Positions 54,104 through 63,436 of a stretch of 64,000 bases of DNA are shown here, piece after piece. This DNA comes from SCN-70-22 sp046327755 (GTDB lineage Bacteria; Gemmatimonadota; Gemmatimonadetes; Gemmatimonadales; Gemmatimonadaceae). Under the pieces are notes generated by a model. That model was given only the letters and a program-made list of their open reading frames with translations. It searched no databases and was not told the DNA's origin. The stretch lies in contig JAXLXW010000011.1 of the NCBI GenBank assembly GCA_046327755.1, forward strand, positions 62,001-126,000. The letters are read 5' to 3'. Position 1 is the first letter of the stretch. Each line of letters begins with the position of its first letter. The position numbers and the translations under genes were made by a program.

Positions 54104-54901
54104 GTGGCGCCGGTGGTCCAGCTTGACTGGGAGACGTTAGGCATCTCGCGTCTCCCGGCCGAGCCACCCGCTGCGCCGCATCCGGCGCCCGAGACCATGG
54201 ACACGCTCCCCACGCGCCACGACGAGACGCACCGCGCCGACCGCATCGGTTGGCTGCGCGCCGCCGTCCTCGGCGCCAACGACGGACTTGTCTCCACCGC
54301 ATCGCTCATTGTGGGCGTTGCCTCCGCCGAGGCGTCTGGACAGGCCACCATCGTCGCGGGCGTCGCGGGCCTTGTCGCCGGTGCGATGTCGATGGCCGCC
54401 GGCGAGTATGTGTCGGTCTCCTCGCAGGCGGACACTGAAGCCGCCGACCTCGCGCGCGAACGGCGCGAGCTGGCCACGGAACCCGACAAGGAGCTGCAGG
54501 AACTCGCCACCATCTACGAGAAGCGAGGCGTCTCTCCCGCCACTGCGCGTCAGGTCGCCATCGAACTCACCGCGAGGGACGCGCTCGGTGCGCACGCGCG
54601 CGAAGAGCTTGGCTTCACCGAGACCTCGGCGGCCAAGCCGCTTCAGGCGGCGCTCGCGTCGGCGGGGACGTTCGCCGTGGGTGCCGTCATCCCGCTCCTC
54701 ATCGCGGCCGTCTCCCCTGGCGCGATGGTGCAGTACTGGGTCGGCGGCGGGGCGTTGATCGGGTTGATGGTGCTGGGCGGTATCTCCGCGCAGGCGGGGG
54801 GCGCTCCGGTGCTCAAGGGGATCGCGCGGGTCACGTTCTGGGGGGCACTGGCCATGGTCGTCACCGCGCTCGCCGGTCGACTCTTCGGAGCTGTGGGGTA
54901 G
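54104..54901 (+). CDS. VIT1/CCC1-family Fe2+/Mn2+ transporter
   Basis: The membrane protein (265 residues from a GTG at 54104, or 234 from ATG 54197) has RAAVLGANDGLVSTASLIVG, then GLVAGAMSMAAGEYVSVSSQ, a cytosolic helical metal-binding region (ERRELATEPDKELQELATIY) and three further spans. VIT1/CCC1 carriers move iron or manganese into storage compartments or out of the cytoplasm. It follows Hsp20 by 36 bp and probably shares its transcript. The ATG at 54197 is an alternative because the first 31 residues are not conserved in kind. Confidence 0.9.
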   Translation: MAPVVQLDWETLGISRLPAEPPAAPHPAPETMDTLPTRHDETHRADRIGWLRAAVLGANDGLVSTASLIVGVASAEASGQATIVAGVAGLVAGAMSMAAGEYVSVSSQADTEAADLARERRELATEPDKELQELATIYEKRGVSPATARQVAIELTARDALGAHAREELGFTETSAAKPLQAALASAGTFAVGAVIPLLIAAVSPGAMVQYWVGGGALIGLMVLGGISAQAGGAPVLKGIARVTFWGALAMVVTALAGRLFGAVG

Positions 54902-54942
54902 TCGCGAGGGAGGGTGTCCTAGCGCTCCTCAGTTGGCGCGTG

Positions 54943-56100
54943 TCACGCCGCGCTCGCGCGCCGGACGGGAACGGGGGCGGCACTCCGCTCGGCGAGGGAA
55001 CGGGCAAGCAAGGCGGTCACGAAGCAGGCGAGCCCCACCACCGCGATTCCCCCGCGCAGGTTGGTCAGCTGCGCCACGAAGCCGATGAGCGGGGGACCGG
55101 CGAGGAGCCCGAAGTACCCTAACGTCGCAACCGCGGCGATCCCCGACCCTGCCTTCATCCCGGGGACGCGGCTCGCCGCGGTGAGGACGGAGGGGAAGGC
55201 GGTGGCGAGTCCACCCCCTACCGCTCCAAAGCCGATCGCGATGGCGCGCGTTCGCGTGTCGACGAGGGCCAGCGCGATCCCCGCTGTCGCCACCAGCGCC
55301 CCGACCCCGACGGTGCGCGTCGCGCCGAGCCGGGCAGTGAGCCGATCCCCCACGACGCGCCCCAGCGCCATCGCGATGGAGAAGGCCGCGTAGCCGGTGG
55401 CCGCGAGCCCGGGGCCGGCCCCAGCGACGTCGCGCAGGTAGACGGCACTCCAGTCGCCCATCGCCCCCTCGGCGAAGAGGACGCTGAAGGCGAGGACGCC
55501 GAGGATGGCGAGCCGACGCCCCTGCGGCGCCGCCTCCCCCACCGTCTCCTCGTGCGGGTGCTCCTCGAAGCGGGCTGGGAAGAGGAACTGCCAGGCGAGG
55601 AGCGTGACGACGATGGTCACGACGCCGACGCCCGCCAGATGCAATCCGGGCCGGACCCCGGCAGCTGCAATCACCCCGCCCCCGGCCGCCCCCGCGAGCC
55701 CCCCGCCACTGAAGAGGGCGTGGAACGAGGCCATGATCGGCTGGCCGTGCGCCCGCTCGATCGTCGACGCTTGCGCGTTCATGGAGACGTTGAGCGATCC
55801 GTTGGCCGCCCCGTTGACGATCAGCGCCACCAGCAGGAGGAGGAGCGACGGCGCCACGGCGGGGAGGGCGAGCGTCCCGCCGTAGAGGATCGCCGCCGCG
55901 CAGGTGACGACGCGGCTCCCGTAGCGCGTCACCATGCGTCCGGCGACCGGCATCGCCACGAGCGCCCCCGCCGCCGCTCCGAGGAGCGCGAGGCCGAGCG
56001 TCCCCGACGTGAGCGAGAGCGCGCGCTGCGCGTCGGGGATGCGCACCACCCAGCTGGCGACCGAGACGCCATTCAGGAAGAAGATCGCCGCCACCGCCAT
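54943..56100 (-). CDS. MFS transporter
   Basis: The 385-residue protein has about 12 hydrophobic helices. Typical MFS features are the first helix (AVAAIFFLNGVSVASWVVRI), the loop motif RMVTRYGSRVV with the conserved Arg/Gly pattern between helices 2 and 3, and a central loop EEHPHEETVGEAAPQGRR. Substrate cannot be assigned; it may be an efflux or sugar carrier. It is convergent with the VIT1 gene and followed by 222 bp to the next gene upstream. Confidence 0.85.
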   Translation of the reverse strand: MAVAAIFFLNGVSVASWVVRIPDAQRALSLTSGTLGLALLGAAAGALVAMPVAGRMVTRYGSRVVTCAAAILYGGTLALPAVAPSLLLLLVALIVNGAANGSLNVSMNAQASTIERAHGQPIMASFHALFSGGGLAGAAGGGVIAAAGVRPGLHLAGVGVVTIVVTLLAWQFLFPARFEEHPHEETVGEAAPQGRRLAILGVLAFSVLFAEGAMGDWSAVYLRDVAGAGPGLAATGYAAFSIAMALGRVVGDRLTARLGATRTVGVGALVATAGIALALVDTRTRAIAIGFGAVGGGLATAFPSVLTAASRVPGMKAGSGIAAVATLGYFGLLAGPPLIGFVAQLTNLRGGIAVVGLACFVTALLARSLAERSAAPVPVRRASAA

Positions 56101-56322
56101 GCGGGCCCGCGCCGGCGAGGGATGCGGCAGATGCGACAGGTGCGGCAGCGGCGACGTACCGATCGGGGGGTCCTCGAAGGCTGGGAGAGGGGGCGCGTTG
56201 CGCGCCTCAGCGTGCGAGAGCGACCGGGAAATTACGACAACGCGCGCCGGGAGCGAGTCCCGGCGCGCGGCTACGGCGTCTGCATCGGGCGCTCGAATGC
56301 CGAGCGCCGCGACCGCTACGCG

Positions 56323-58068
56323 CTACTTCGACTTGGCGGTGTCGCCTCCATAAGTCCCGGCTTCGGCGCTGGCGCTGAGCGGAATGCGGTCGCGCGCGAG
56401 GCGCTGGTCCGGCGCGATCTTCCAGTCCCCCAGGTTGAGCCACCAGCCGGCTTTGGGAATGACGCCGGGGTCGATCCGCTTGTGGATGCCGGCGACCATC
56501 TTCGGCTCGTAGAGGAAGATCGCCACGGCGTCGTCGATGATCGTGGTGTAGGCGCGACGGTAGAGCGCCTTGCCCCTGGCGGCGTCGAACTCGACGCGCG
56601 CCGAGTCGAACGCGGCGTCGACGACCTTGTTCGAGTACGCCGCGTAGTTCGACCCCCACGAGGTGGCCGGCTTCGGGGTGGAGAAGGTCGCCGCGGCATC
56701 GGTCGGCGACGGGTCGGGGTGCAGCGCGTGCATGGTGACGTCGAACTTCCCCGCCTCCATGCGCGTCACGTACGTGTTGAACTCCATGTCCTCGATGGCG
56801 ACGTCGGCACCGATCCCCTTCCACGCCGCCTGCAGCAGAATTGCCGACTGGCGACGTGACGCGCTCGACGACGGGACGATGATCCCGAAGGCCAGCGGGC
56901 GCCCCCCCTTCTCGCGCACGCCGTTGCCGTCGGTGTCGCGCCACCCTAACGAGTCGAGCAGCTGCTTGGCCGCGGTGGTGTCGTAGGGGAGGCCGCCGAT
57001 CGTCGTGTCCGCCGTCCACTGCGCGCGCACCACCGGGCCAATCCCGACGTACGCCAGCGTGTCGAAGACGTTCTTCACGAGCGTCGGGCGGTTCACTGCC
57101 ATCGCCAGCGCCCGGCGCACACCGCGGTCGGAGAGGATCGGATGCGGCTTCTTGCGATTGGCGGGATCCATCATGTTGAACATCGCGAAGCCGATGTCGA
57201 ATCCCTGGTACGGCACGAGACGCGCGGTCTTCGACTCCGCGACCTTCTGCACCGCCTCGCCCCGGAGGATTTCCACCACGTCGGACTCCTCGGCCACGAG
57301 CCCTGCCCACAGCGTGGTGGGGTCGGGGGAGACCTTCCAGATCTGGCGATCCACGGCTGGACGCCCGCGGAAGTTGGTCGAATCGGCCACGAGCTCGATC
57401 AGCGACCCCTTCACCCAGCGACGCAGGCGATAGCGCCCGTTCCCCACCGGGTTCTGCGCGTATTCCGATTCGCGCAGCTTGTCGTGCGGGATGTCCTTGA
57501 GCAGGTGCGACGGCATCACCGTGAGGTTGTTGATCACGGAGAAGAACTGCTCGGGCGAGCGCGCCTTGAACCAGAGGACCGGGGTGAGCGAGTCGCGCAC
57601 CGTCACCGAGTCGATCATCGACAACCCAGCCAGTTGCCGCGACAGCACGACGGGGTCCTGGTTCACCTCCACCGAGTAGCGGACGTCCTCCGCCGTGACC
57701 GGCTTGCCGTCGTGCCAGCGGGCGCGCGGATCGAGCGAGAAGGCGATCTGCAGCGAGTCGGGCGACCAGCTCCAGCTCTTGGCCAGACGCGGCTCGTATC
57801 CCTGGTCGCCGACGGTCTGCAGCGACGCCGGGGGCAGCGCGAGCGGCTCGAACATCTGGTCGATGATCCCCTTGCTCACCAGCTGCTGCGCCAGCGCCGG
57901 CATGAGGAAGTCGGCATCGGCGGCGGACGAGATGATGATCGTGCCGCCGCCGGAGGCGCCTTGGCTGATCGCCCCGCCCTTGGAATCACAGGCGGAAAGG
58001 AGCAGCGCGACGGGAGCAGCAACCGCGGGGACGAGTCGGCGCGAGTAGCGGGAAATGAAGGGCAGCAT
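56323..58068 (-). CDS. Peptide/nickel-type ABC transporter solute-binding lipoprotein
   Basis: The 581-residue protein has a lipoprotein signal (PVALLLSAC) and the SBP family 5 layout: DSLQIAFSLDPRARWHDGKP, VTAEDVRYSVE, NPVGNGRYRLRRW, ILSDRGVRRALAMAVNRPTL and DTDGNGVREKGGRPLAF. Family 5 proteins bind oligopeptides, nickel or haem for an ABC importer. No permease or ATPase genes are in the window, so it is an orphan here. The ATG at 58068 opens the signal; the longer frame to 58140 does not. Confidence 0.9.
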   Translation of the reverse strand: MLPFISRYSRRLVPAVAAPVALLLSACDSKGGAISQGASGGGTIIISSAADADFLMPALAQQLVSKGIIDQMFEPLALPPASLQTVGDQGYEPRLAKSWSWSPDSLQIAFSLDPRARWHDGKPVTAEDVRYSVEVNQDPVVLSRQLAGLSMIDSVTVRDSLTPVLWFKARSPEQFFSVINNLTVMPSHLLKDIPHDKLRESEYAQNPVGNGRYRLRRWVKGSLIELVADSTNFRGRPAVDRQIWKVSPDPTTLWAGLVAEESDVVEILRGEAVQKVAESKTARLVPYQGFDIGFAMFNMMDPANRKKPHPILSDRGVRRALAMAVNRPTLVKNVFDTLAYVGIGPVVRAQWTADTTIGGLPYDTTAAKQLLDSLGWRDTDGNGVREKGGRPLAFGIIVPSSSASRRQSAILLQAAWKGIGADVAIEDMEFNTYVTRMEAGKFDVTMHALHPDPSPTDAAATFSTPKPATSWGSNYAAYSNKVVDAAFDSARVEFDAARGKALYRRAYTTIIDDAVAIFLYEPKMVAGIHKRIDPGVIPKAGWWLNLGDWKIAPDQRLARDRIPLSASAEAGTYGGDTAKSK

Positions 58069-58205
58069 TTCAGGAGGTCTGGGGATGAACTCGAACGAAG
58101 GACGCGCCGATACTGAGACAGGCAACGCCTTTCCGCACATCGACTTGCCGCCATCGGACGCGTGTCGTCACCTCGTGACAGCACCTGACGACATTCGTCC
58201 TTCCC

Positions 58206-61200
58206 ATGCAGGGCCGTCCCACGTCGCGAACGCATGCCGGGGACCTCGATCCGCTTCCTTGCGTCTCCCGCCAATTCCCCGACTTGCCTAACACGACCGA
58301 CCGCGACGCCCGGGCGCAAGGGTATACACCCGTTGCGCCTGCACGTGCGTCGGTGCCGCGGGCACTCCAAGCGCTCTCAGCCTTGGATTGGAGCTCGCTC
58401 GTAGCGCTCGCCGACGAGCAGGGGAAGGTCGGCAGCCGGGCCCTCTCCCGTGATGCCTACGAGGTGGCGCTGTGGCGAGTGTCGGAGGCGCCAGTCGAGG
58501 AGGCCGAGCGCGACCAGCCGGGGCGCCGCGCCGCCGCTCTCACGCGTTGGATCGCGCGCTCCTTCCAGATGGACGGCCGGCATGACGAGGCGCTCGACTG
58601 CGTCGAGGCGTCGGAGGCGATCGCGCTCGCCAACGACGACCAGATCGCCTTCGGCCACGCCGTCAACGTGCGGGCCATCATCCACTGGCAACGCGGCGAC
58701 CTCTCCGAGGCGCAGCGCCTCTACAGCCAGTGCCTCGACATCGCGCTGCGCGAGTCGGACACGCTGCTGGCGGCCATGGCGGCGCAGAACCTGGGCGTCG
58801 TGGCCACCGTGCGCGGCGATCACGACCAGGCGCTGCACCACTTCAAGGCGTCGCTGCAAGGCTATCGCTCGTTAGGGGCCGACCGCGAGATCTACGCGGT
58901 GCAGAACAACCTCGGGCGTCTGTACTGCGATCGGGGGCAGTGGGACGAGGCCGAGGCGGCGCTGGAGTCGGCGCTGGCGATCGCCACGGCGCTGGGCGAG
59001 ACGAGCCGTGCGACGATGATCGAGATCAACATCGCCGAGATGTGGGTCTCGCGTTGCGAGTACGACAAGGCCGAGGCCTCGTGCGCGCGCGCCATCGCCC
59101 GCGCCCGCACCGCCGGCGACTCGCACGCCGACGGCGAGGCGCAGCGCGTGCTGGGGATCATCGCCCGTGAGCGCCGCGACTTCGAGAGCGCCGAAACGGC
59201 CCTCGCCCTCGCCGACCGCATCGCGCAGGGACGCGAGGACGTGCTGCTGCAGGCGCACGTGTCACGCGAACGCGCCGAACTCGCGCGCCAGCAGGGACGC
59301 CTGTCGGAGGTCCTCCTCCACCTCACGCGGGCCCGCGCGCTCTTCGGGCGGTTGCGCGCGCAGCGATCGATGGCCGACATCGAACGGCTGTCGCGCCGCA
59401 TCGAGCTCGACTTCATGCAGGTGGTGCAGCAGTGGGGCGAGTCGGTCGAGGAGAAGGACCGCTACACGCAGGGTCACTGTGAGCGCGTCGCCGAGCTCTC
59501 GTGCGCACTGGCCGAGCGCTGCGGCGTGGACGAACCGTCGCTGTTCTGGTTCCGCGTCGGCGCCATCCTGCACGACGTGGGGAAGGTCAGCATCGACCAG
59601 TCGGTGCTCAACAAGGCCGACCGCCTCACCGCGGACGAGTGGGTGCTCATCAAGCGTCACACGGTGACGGGGGTCGAGATGCTTGCGGCTGCCGGGCTCC
59701 CCGATGATGTCACGCACATCGTGCGGTCGCACCACGAGAACTGGGACGGGAGCGGGTACCCCGACGGGCTGCGTGGGGAGCGCATCCCGCTCTGGGCGCG
59801 CATCGTCTGCGTGGCCGACGTCTACGACGCCCTGACGTCCGAGCGCTCGTACAAGCGCGCGCTCTCGCACACCGAGGCGATGGACGTGATGCGGCGCGAC
59901 GTGGGGCGGCAGTTCGACCCCGCGGTTTTCCATCTCTTCGAGGAGATGACGCGCGTGACGCCGCCGGCGCAGCGCCCGCCGAGCGACAGCCCGGGAATCG
60001 AGGTGGCCGGCCGGGCGCGCACGCCCGCCAACAGCCATGCGGTGCAGGGACATGCCGCCAGCAGCAACGGCAGCACACCGGCCCCGGGCTCCCGGCGCGT
60101 GACTCCCGTGAGCACGCGCGCCACGCTCGCGACGCCCAAGGACGACCTCACCGGCCTCCCGCTCCGCAAGTCGTTCCTGGTGACGACGCAACAGGCGCTC
60201 GAGGCGGCGGCGACCACGGGCGACGCAGTGTCGCTGCTCGTCATCGACGTCGACCACTTCAAGCTGGTCAACGACACCTACGGCCACCTGCAGGGCGACG
60301 ACGTCCTGCGGGCGGTGGCGAGCGGGCTCGAACACGGCGTGCGTCCGGGGGACCTGGTGGGGCGCTATGCCGGCGACGAGTTCGTCGTCCTCCTCCCGGG
60401 GACGGCGCACGACGACGCGCTCGCCATCGCCGAGCGGCTGCGCAGCAGCATCGAGTCGAGCCGGCTCGTGGTGCGCAACCGCGTGGAAGAGACGATCGGC
60501 GTCACGCTCTCCATCGGCGTGTCGACGTCGGGACCAACGATTGCCAGCGCGGACGACCTCTTTGCCGCCGCCGACCGCGGACTCTACGCCGCCAAGAAGC
60601 GCGGGCGCAACGCGGTGGGGAGCGCCCTGGACGAGGTCAACGAGACCACCGTCCCCACGCTCGACTTCGAGCGCTTCGTGGGGCGCACCCGCGAGCTGCG
60701 CCTCCTGATCCGCGGGTTGGAGCTGGCCACGAGCGGCAAGCCGCGGCTGATCGAGGTGGTGGGCGAGGCCGGCGTCGGCAAGTCGACACTCGTCAGGCAG
60801 CTGCGCCCCGAGGCGCGCCTGCGCGGCGCGGCGATGGTGGCGGGGCGCTTCATCGAGGCGGACGTCAAGCCGCCGTACGGCCCGTGGGCGGAGATCATCG
60901 ACAACATCCATCGCCTGGGGCTCGTCCCGCCGCGCCCGTGGCCCGAGCTGGGGCGCCTCGTCCCCGCCCTCGACCAGCCGGGCGGCGACCCCGCCGTCGG
61001 GAGCAAGTACGCCCTCCTGGCCGAGATGGCGGAGTACTTGCGGCTGGCGACACGGCGCGCGCCGGTCATCGCCGTCCTCGACGACGTGCAGTGGGGCGAC
61101 GCCTCGTCGTGGGACGCGCTGGAGTTCATCCTCCAGAAGCTCGAGGACGAGCGACTCCTCATCTGCCTCACGACGCGCGTCGAGGACACGCATCTCGTGG

Positions 61201-63242
61201 CCGAGCGCCGGCGCCGGCTGTCGCGCGACGAGCGCACGAGCGAAGTGCAGTTGCAACGCCTCACGCTCGCCGAGCTGCGCCTCTGGATCGAGACGGTGTT
61301 CCACCAGGGGAGCATGGGCGACACTTTTCCCCGCTTCCTGCACCAGTACACGGAAGGCAACCCGCTCCTGGTGGTGCACGTCCTGCGCTCGCTGGTGGAA
61401 GACGGCGCCGTCTGGTACGCCGGGCGCCGCTGGCAGTGGAACGACACGCCGGAATTGCGGCTGCCGACCGCCGTCGCGGACCTCATCGCCGCGCGCGTGG
61501 CGCGCCTCTCCGAGGACGCGCGCAAGCACCTGGCGCTCGCCGCCGTGGTGGGGCGCACCTTCGACGTCGACGTCGTCCTTGCGGCTGGCGAGATCGACGA
61601 GGACGACTTCCTCGACGCGGTCGACGAGGCGATCGCCGCCAAGGTCGTCGACGACGCCGCCGGCGGGCAGGGCGACCAGTACTCGTTCTCCCACGGCCTC
61701 ATCGCCCAGGCGATGCGCGCCTCGCTCAACCAGCGGCGCCTGGGGCGCGCCCACGAGCGCGTGGCGGTCGCGCTCGAGCAGCTGCGCCCCAACGCCGTCG
61801 CCGACATCGCCGCCCACTACGACGCCGCCGGCGTGAGCGGGAAGGCGTTCGAATTCGCCATCCTCGCCGCGGACCGCGCCGCCGCCGTCTATGCGCATAA
61901 CGAGGCCGCCGCCTCGTTCGCCGTCGCCCAGCGCCACGCCCCCACTGTCGAGCAACGCCTCGAGACACGGCTGCGCCAGGCCACGGCGCTCGAACTCGCC
62001 GGGCGTTACGAGGAAGGGGTCACCCTGTGCGACCTCATCCTGGCCGAGGAGCTCTCGTCAGGCGCAGGCGACCGGCTCATCGCCGTACGCCGCCAGCGCG
62101 AGCGCGTGCGCCTCCTGCTGGGCCAGTCGCTCACCGACGCCCGCGCCTCCGTCGAGGCGCTGCTCGCGGAGGCACAGGCCCGCGGCCAGCGCACCGAGGT
62201 CATCCTCCTGCAGGGCATGCTGTCGCGCATCTACCTGCGCATGGGCGAACCCGCCGCCGGACTCGCCTTCGCGCGCCAGGCGGTGGACGGGGCCGAGGAA
62301 GACGGCGACAACCGGCTCCTGGCCGACACGCTCGTCCACCTGGGAACCGCCTCACTGGAGGGCGATCCCGACGGCTCCGTGCGCTCCTACCGGCGCGCGC
62401 TCGACACCTTCGAGCAGCATAACGACCACGTGGCACAGGCGCGCACGCACATCAACCTCGGCATCGCCCTTTCGCAGTTAGGCAAGGTCGACGCGTCGCG
62501 CCTGCACTACGAGGCGGCGCTCGCCCTCGGCCGCCGCACGCGCACCCCCGACATGGTGGGGCTGGCCTCGCTCAACCTCGCCGTCCTCCTGATGAAGGTC
62601 GGCCACTTCGCCGAGGCGGAGTCGCACCTGACGGAGGCGATGCAGGAGTTCCAGGTGGTGCGCAACGAGCTGCACCGCCTCGCGGCACTCTACAACCTGG
62701 CCAACCTCGCGCGCGAGCGGGAGCAGATGAAGCGCGCCGCCGAGCTGTACGGCGAGGCCGCCGTCGTCGCCACGTCGATCGCCCAGGCCGACGTCGAGAT
62801 CGGGGCGCGATCCGGTCAGGGACTCTGCTACCTGTCGCTCGGACGCCCAGAAGAAGGGCGGGCCTGCCTGCGCACCGCCGAGGTGCTCTTTGCCCGTCGC
62901 CCCGACTGGTGGTTCCAGGGGCGCGAACTCCTCGTCGCCCTGCGCATCCGCGCCGCGCTCCTCGACGGGAAGGTCCGCGACGCCGAGCAGCTCTATCGCG
63001 ACTCGCTCGTCCTGGCCGAGCGCCACGACCTCTACGCCGCTGCCTGGCTCGTCGCCGAGGTCGCCCCGGACCTCATGCAGGGGGGCTACGACGCGGTGAA
63101 GCAGGACGTCGAACGCTTCCGTGGCGAACTGTCGCGACTGGACTTCGTCCCGCTCACCGCGCGCTACGAACGACTGCGCCTCGACGGCAGGGACGAAGGG
63201 AGCGGCAACGGCGAGGGAGCGCACCCGTCCGCTTTGGTGTAG
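58206..63242 (+). CDS. TPR/HD-GYP/GGDEF/STAND-ATPase/TPR multidomain protein
   Basis: This 1678-residue protein has five parts in order. (1) TPR repeats, about 95-410 (LNRGDLSEAQRLY-type: HWQRGDLSEAQRLYSQCLDI). (2) An intact HD-GYP phosphodiesterase: HDVGK at 456-460 and HHENWDGSGYP at 509-519. (3) A diguanylate cyclase: DVDHFKLVNDTYGHLQGDD and RYAGDEF (AGDEF at 722-726), with the inhibitory-site motif RPGD five residues before it. (4) An AAA/STAND ATPase with Walker A GEAGVGKST near 853 and IAVLDDVQWGD as Walker B. (5) A second TPR array to the end. So one chain may both make and break cyclic-di-GMP under control of an NTP switch. It starts at ATG 58206, divergent from the peptide-binding lipoprotein gene. 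Confidence 0.9.
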   Translation: MQGRPTSRTHAGDLDPLPCVSRQFPDLPNTTDRDARAQGYTPVAPARASVPRALQALSALDWSSLVALADEQGKVGSRALSRDAYEVALWRVSEAPVEEAERDQPGRRAAALTRWIARSFQMDGRHDEALDCVEASEAIALANDDQIAFGHAVNVRAIIHWQRGDLSEAQRLYSQCLDIALRESDTLLAAMAAQNLGVVATVRGDHDQALHHFKASLQGYRSLGADREIYAVQNNLGRLYCDRGQWDEAEAALESALAIATALGETSRATMIEINIAEMWVSRCEYDKAEASCARAIARARTAGDSHADGEAQRVLGIIARERRDFESAETALALADRIAQGREDVLLQAHVSRERAELARQQGRLSEVLLHLTRARALFGRLRAQRSMADIERLSRRIELDFMQVVQQWGESVEEKDRYTQGHCERVAELSCALAERCGVDEPSLFWFRVGAILHDVGKVSIDQSVLNKADRLTADEWVLIKRHTVTGVEMLAAAGLPDDVTHIVRSHHENWDGSGYPDGLRGERIPLWARIVCVADVYDALTSERSYKRALSHTEAMDVMRRDVGRQFDPAVFHLFEEMTRVTPPAQRPPSDSPGIEVAGRARTPANSHAVQGHAASSNGSTPAPGSRRVTPVSTRATLATPKDDLTGLPLRKSFLVTTQQALEAAATTGDAVSLLVIDVDHFKLVNDTYGHLQGDDVLRAVASGLEHGVRPGDLVGRYAGDEFVVLLPGTAHDDALAIAERLRSSIESSRLVVRNRVEETIGVTLSIGVSTSGPTIASADDLFAAADRGLYAAKKRGRNAVGSALDEVNETTVPTLDFERFVGRTRELRLLIRGLELATSGKPRLIEVVGEAGVGKSTLVRQLRPEARLRGAAMVAGRFIEADVKPPYGPWAEIIDNIHRLGLVPPRPWPELGRLVPALDQPGGDPAVGSKYALLAEMAEYLRLATRRAPVIAVLDDVQWGDASSWDALEFILQKLEDERLLICLTTRVEDTHLVAERRRRLSRDERTSEVQLQRLTLAELRLWIETVFHQGSMGDTFPRFLHQYTEGNPLLVVHVLRSLVEDGAVWYAGRRWQWNDTPELRLPTAVADLIAARVARLSEDARKHLALAAVVGRTFDVDVVLAAGEIDEDDFLDAVDEAIAAKVVDDAAGGQGDQYSFSHGLIAQAMRASLNQRRLGRAHERVAVALEQLRPNAVADIAAHYDAAGVSGKAFEFAILAADRAAAVYAHNEAAASFAVAQRHAPTVEQRLETRLRQATALELAGRYEEGVTLCDLILAEELSSGAGDRLIAVRRQRERVRLLLGQSLTDARASVEALLAEAQARGQRTEVILLQGMLSRIYLRMGEPAAGLAFARQAVDGAEEDGDNRLLADTLVHLGTASLEGDPDGSVRSYRRALDTFEQHNDHVAQARTHINLGIALSQLGKVDASRLHYEAALALGRRTRTPDMVGLASLNLAVLLMKVGHFAEAESHLTEAMQEFQVVRNELHRLAALYNLANLAREREQMKRAAELYGEAAVVATSIAQADVEIGARSGQGLCYLSLGRPEEGRACLRTAEVLFARRPDWWFQGRELLVALRIRAALLDGKVRDAEQLYRDSLVLAERHDLYAAAWLVAEVAPDLMQGGYDAVKQDVERFRGELSRLDFVPLTARYERLRLDGRDEGSGNGEGAHPSALV

Positions 63243-63436
63243 CACGAGGGGACGTGCCTCCGCGTGGGGGGCGTCGGGCGTGCGCAGGGAGTCGCGCGCA
63301 TGGCCATGAGGTGCCGCCCTTTGCTCCACGCCCAATCGCCAAGCCCGCCGCGGTAGTGTAGTCTCCACGCACGCGGTCGTCGCCAAGCAGGGATCGTTCG
63401 GTCCCTCCCGCCGTCGTGTCATCCGACCCGCTCCTC

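Noticed and set aside
59262..61955. An 897-residue open frame antisense to the giant signalling gene
   Set aside because: It lies wholly opposite a gene with clear domains, and its composition (Arg, Asp, Val, His-rich) is what a GC-rich antisense frame gives.
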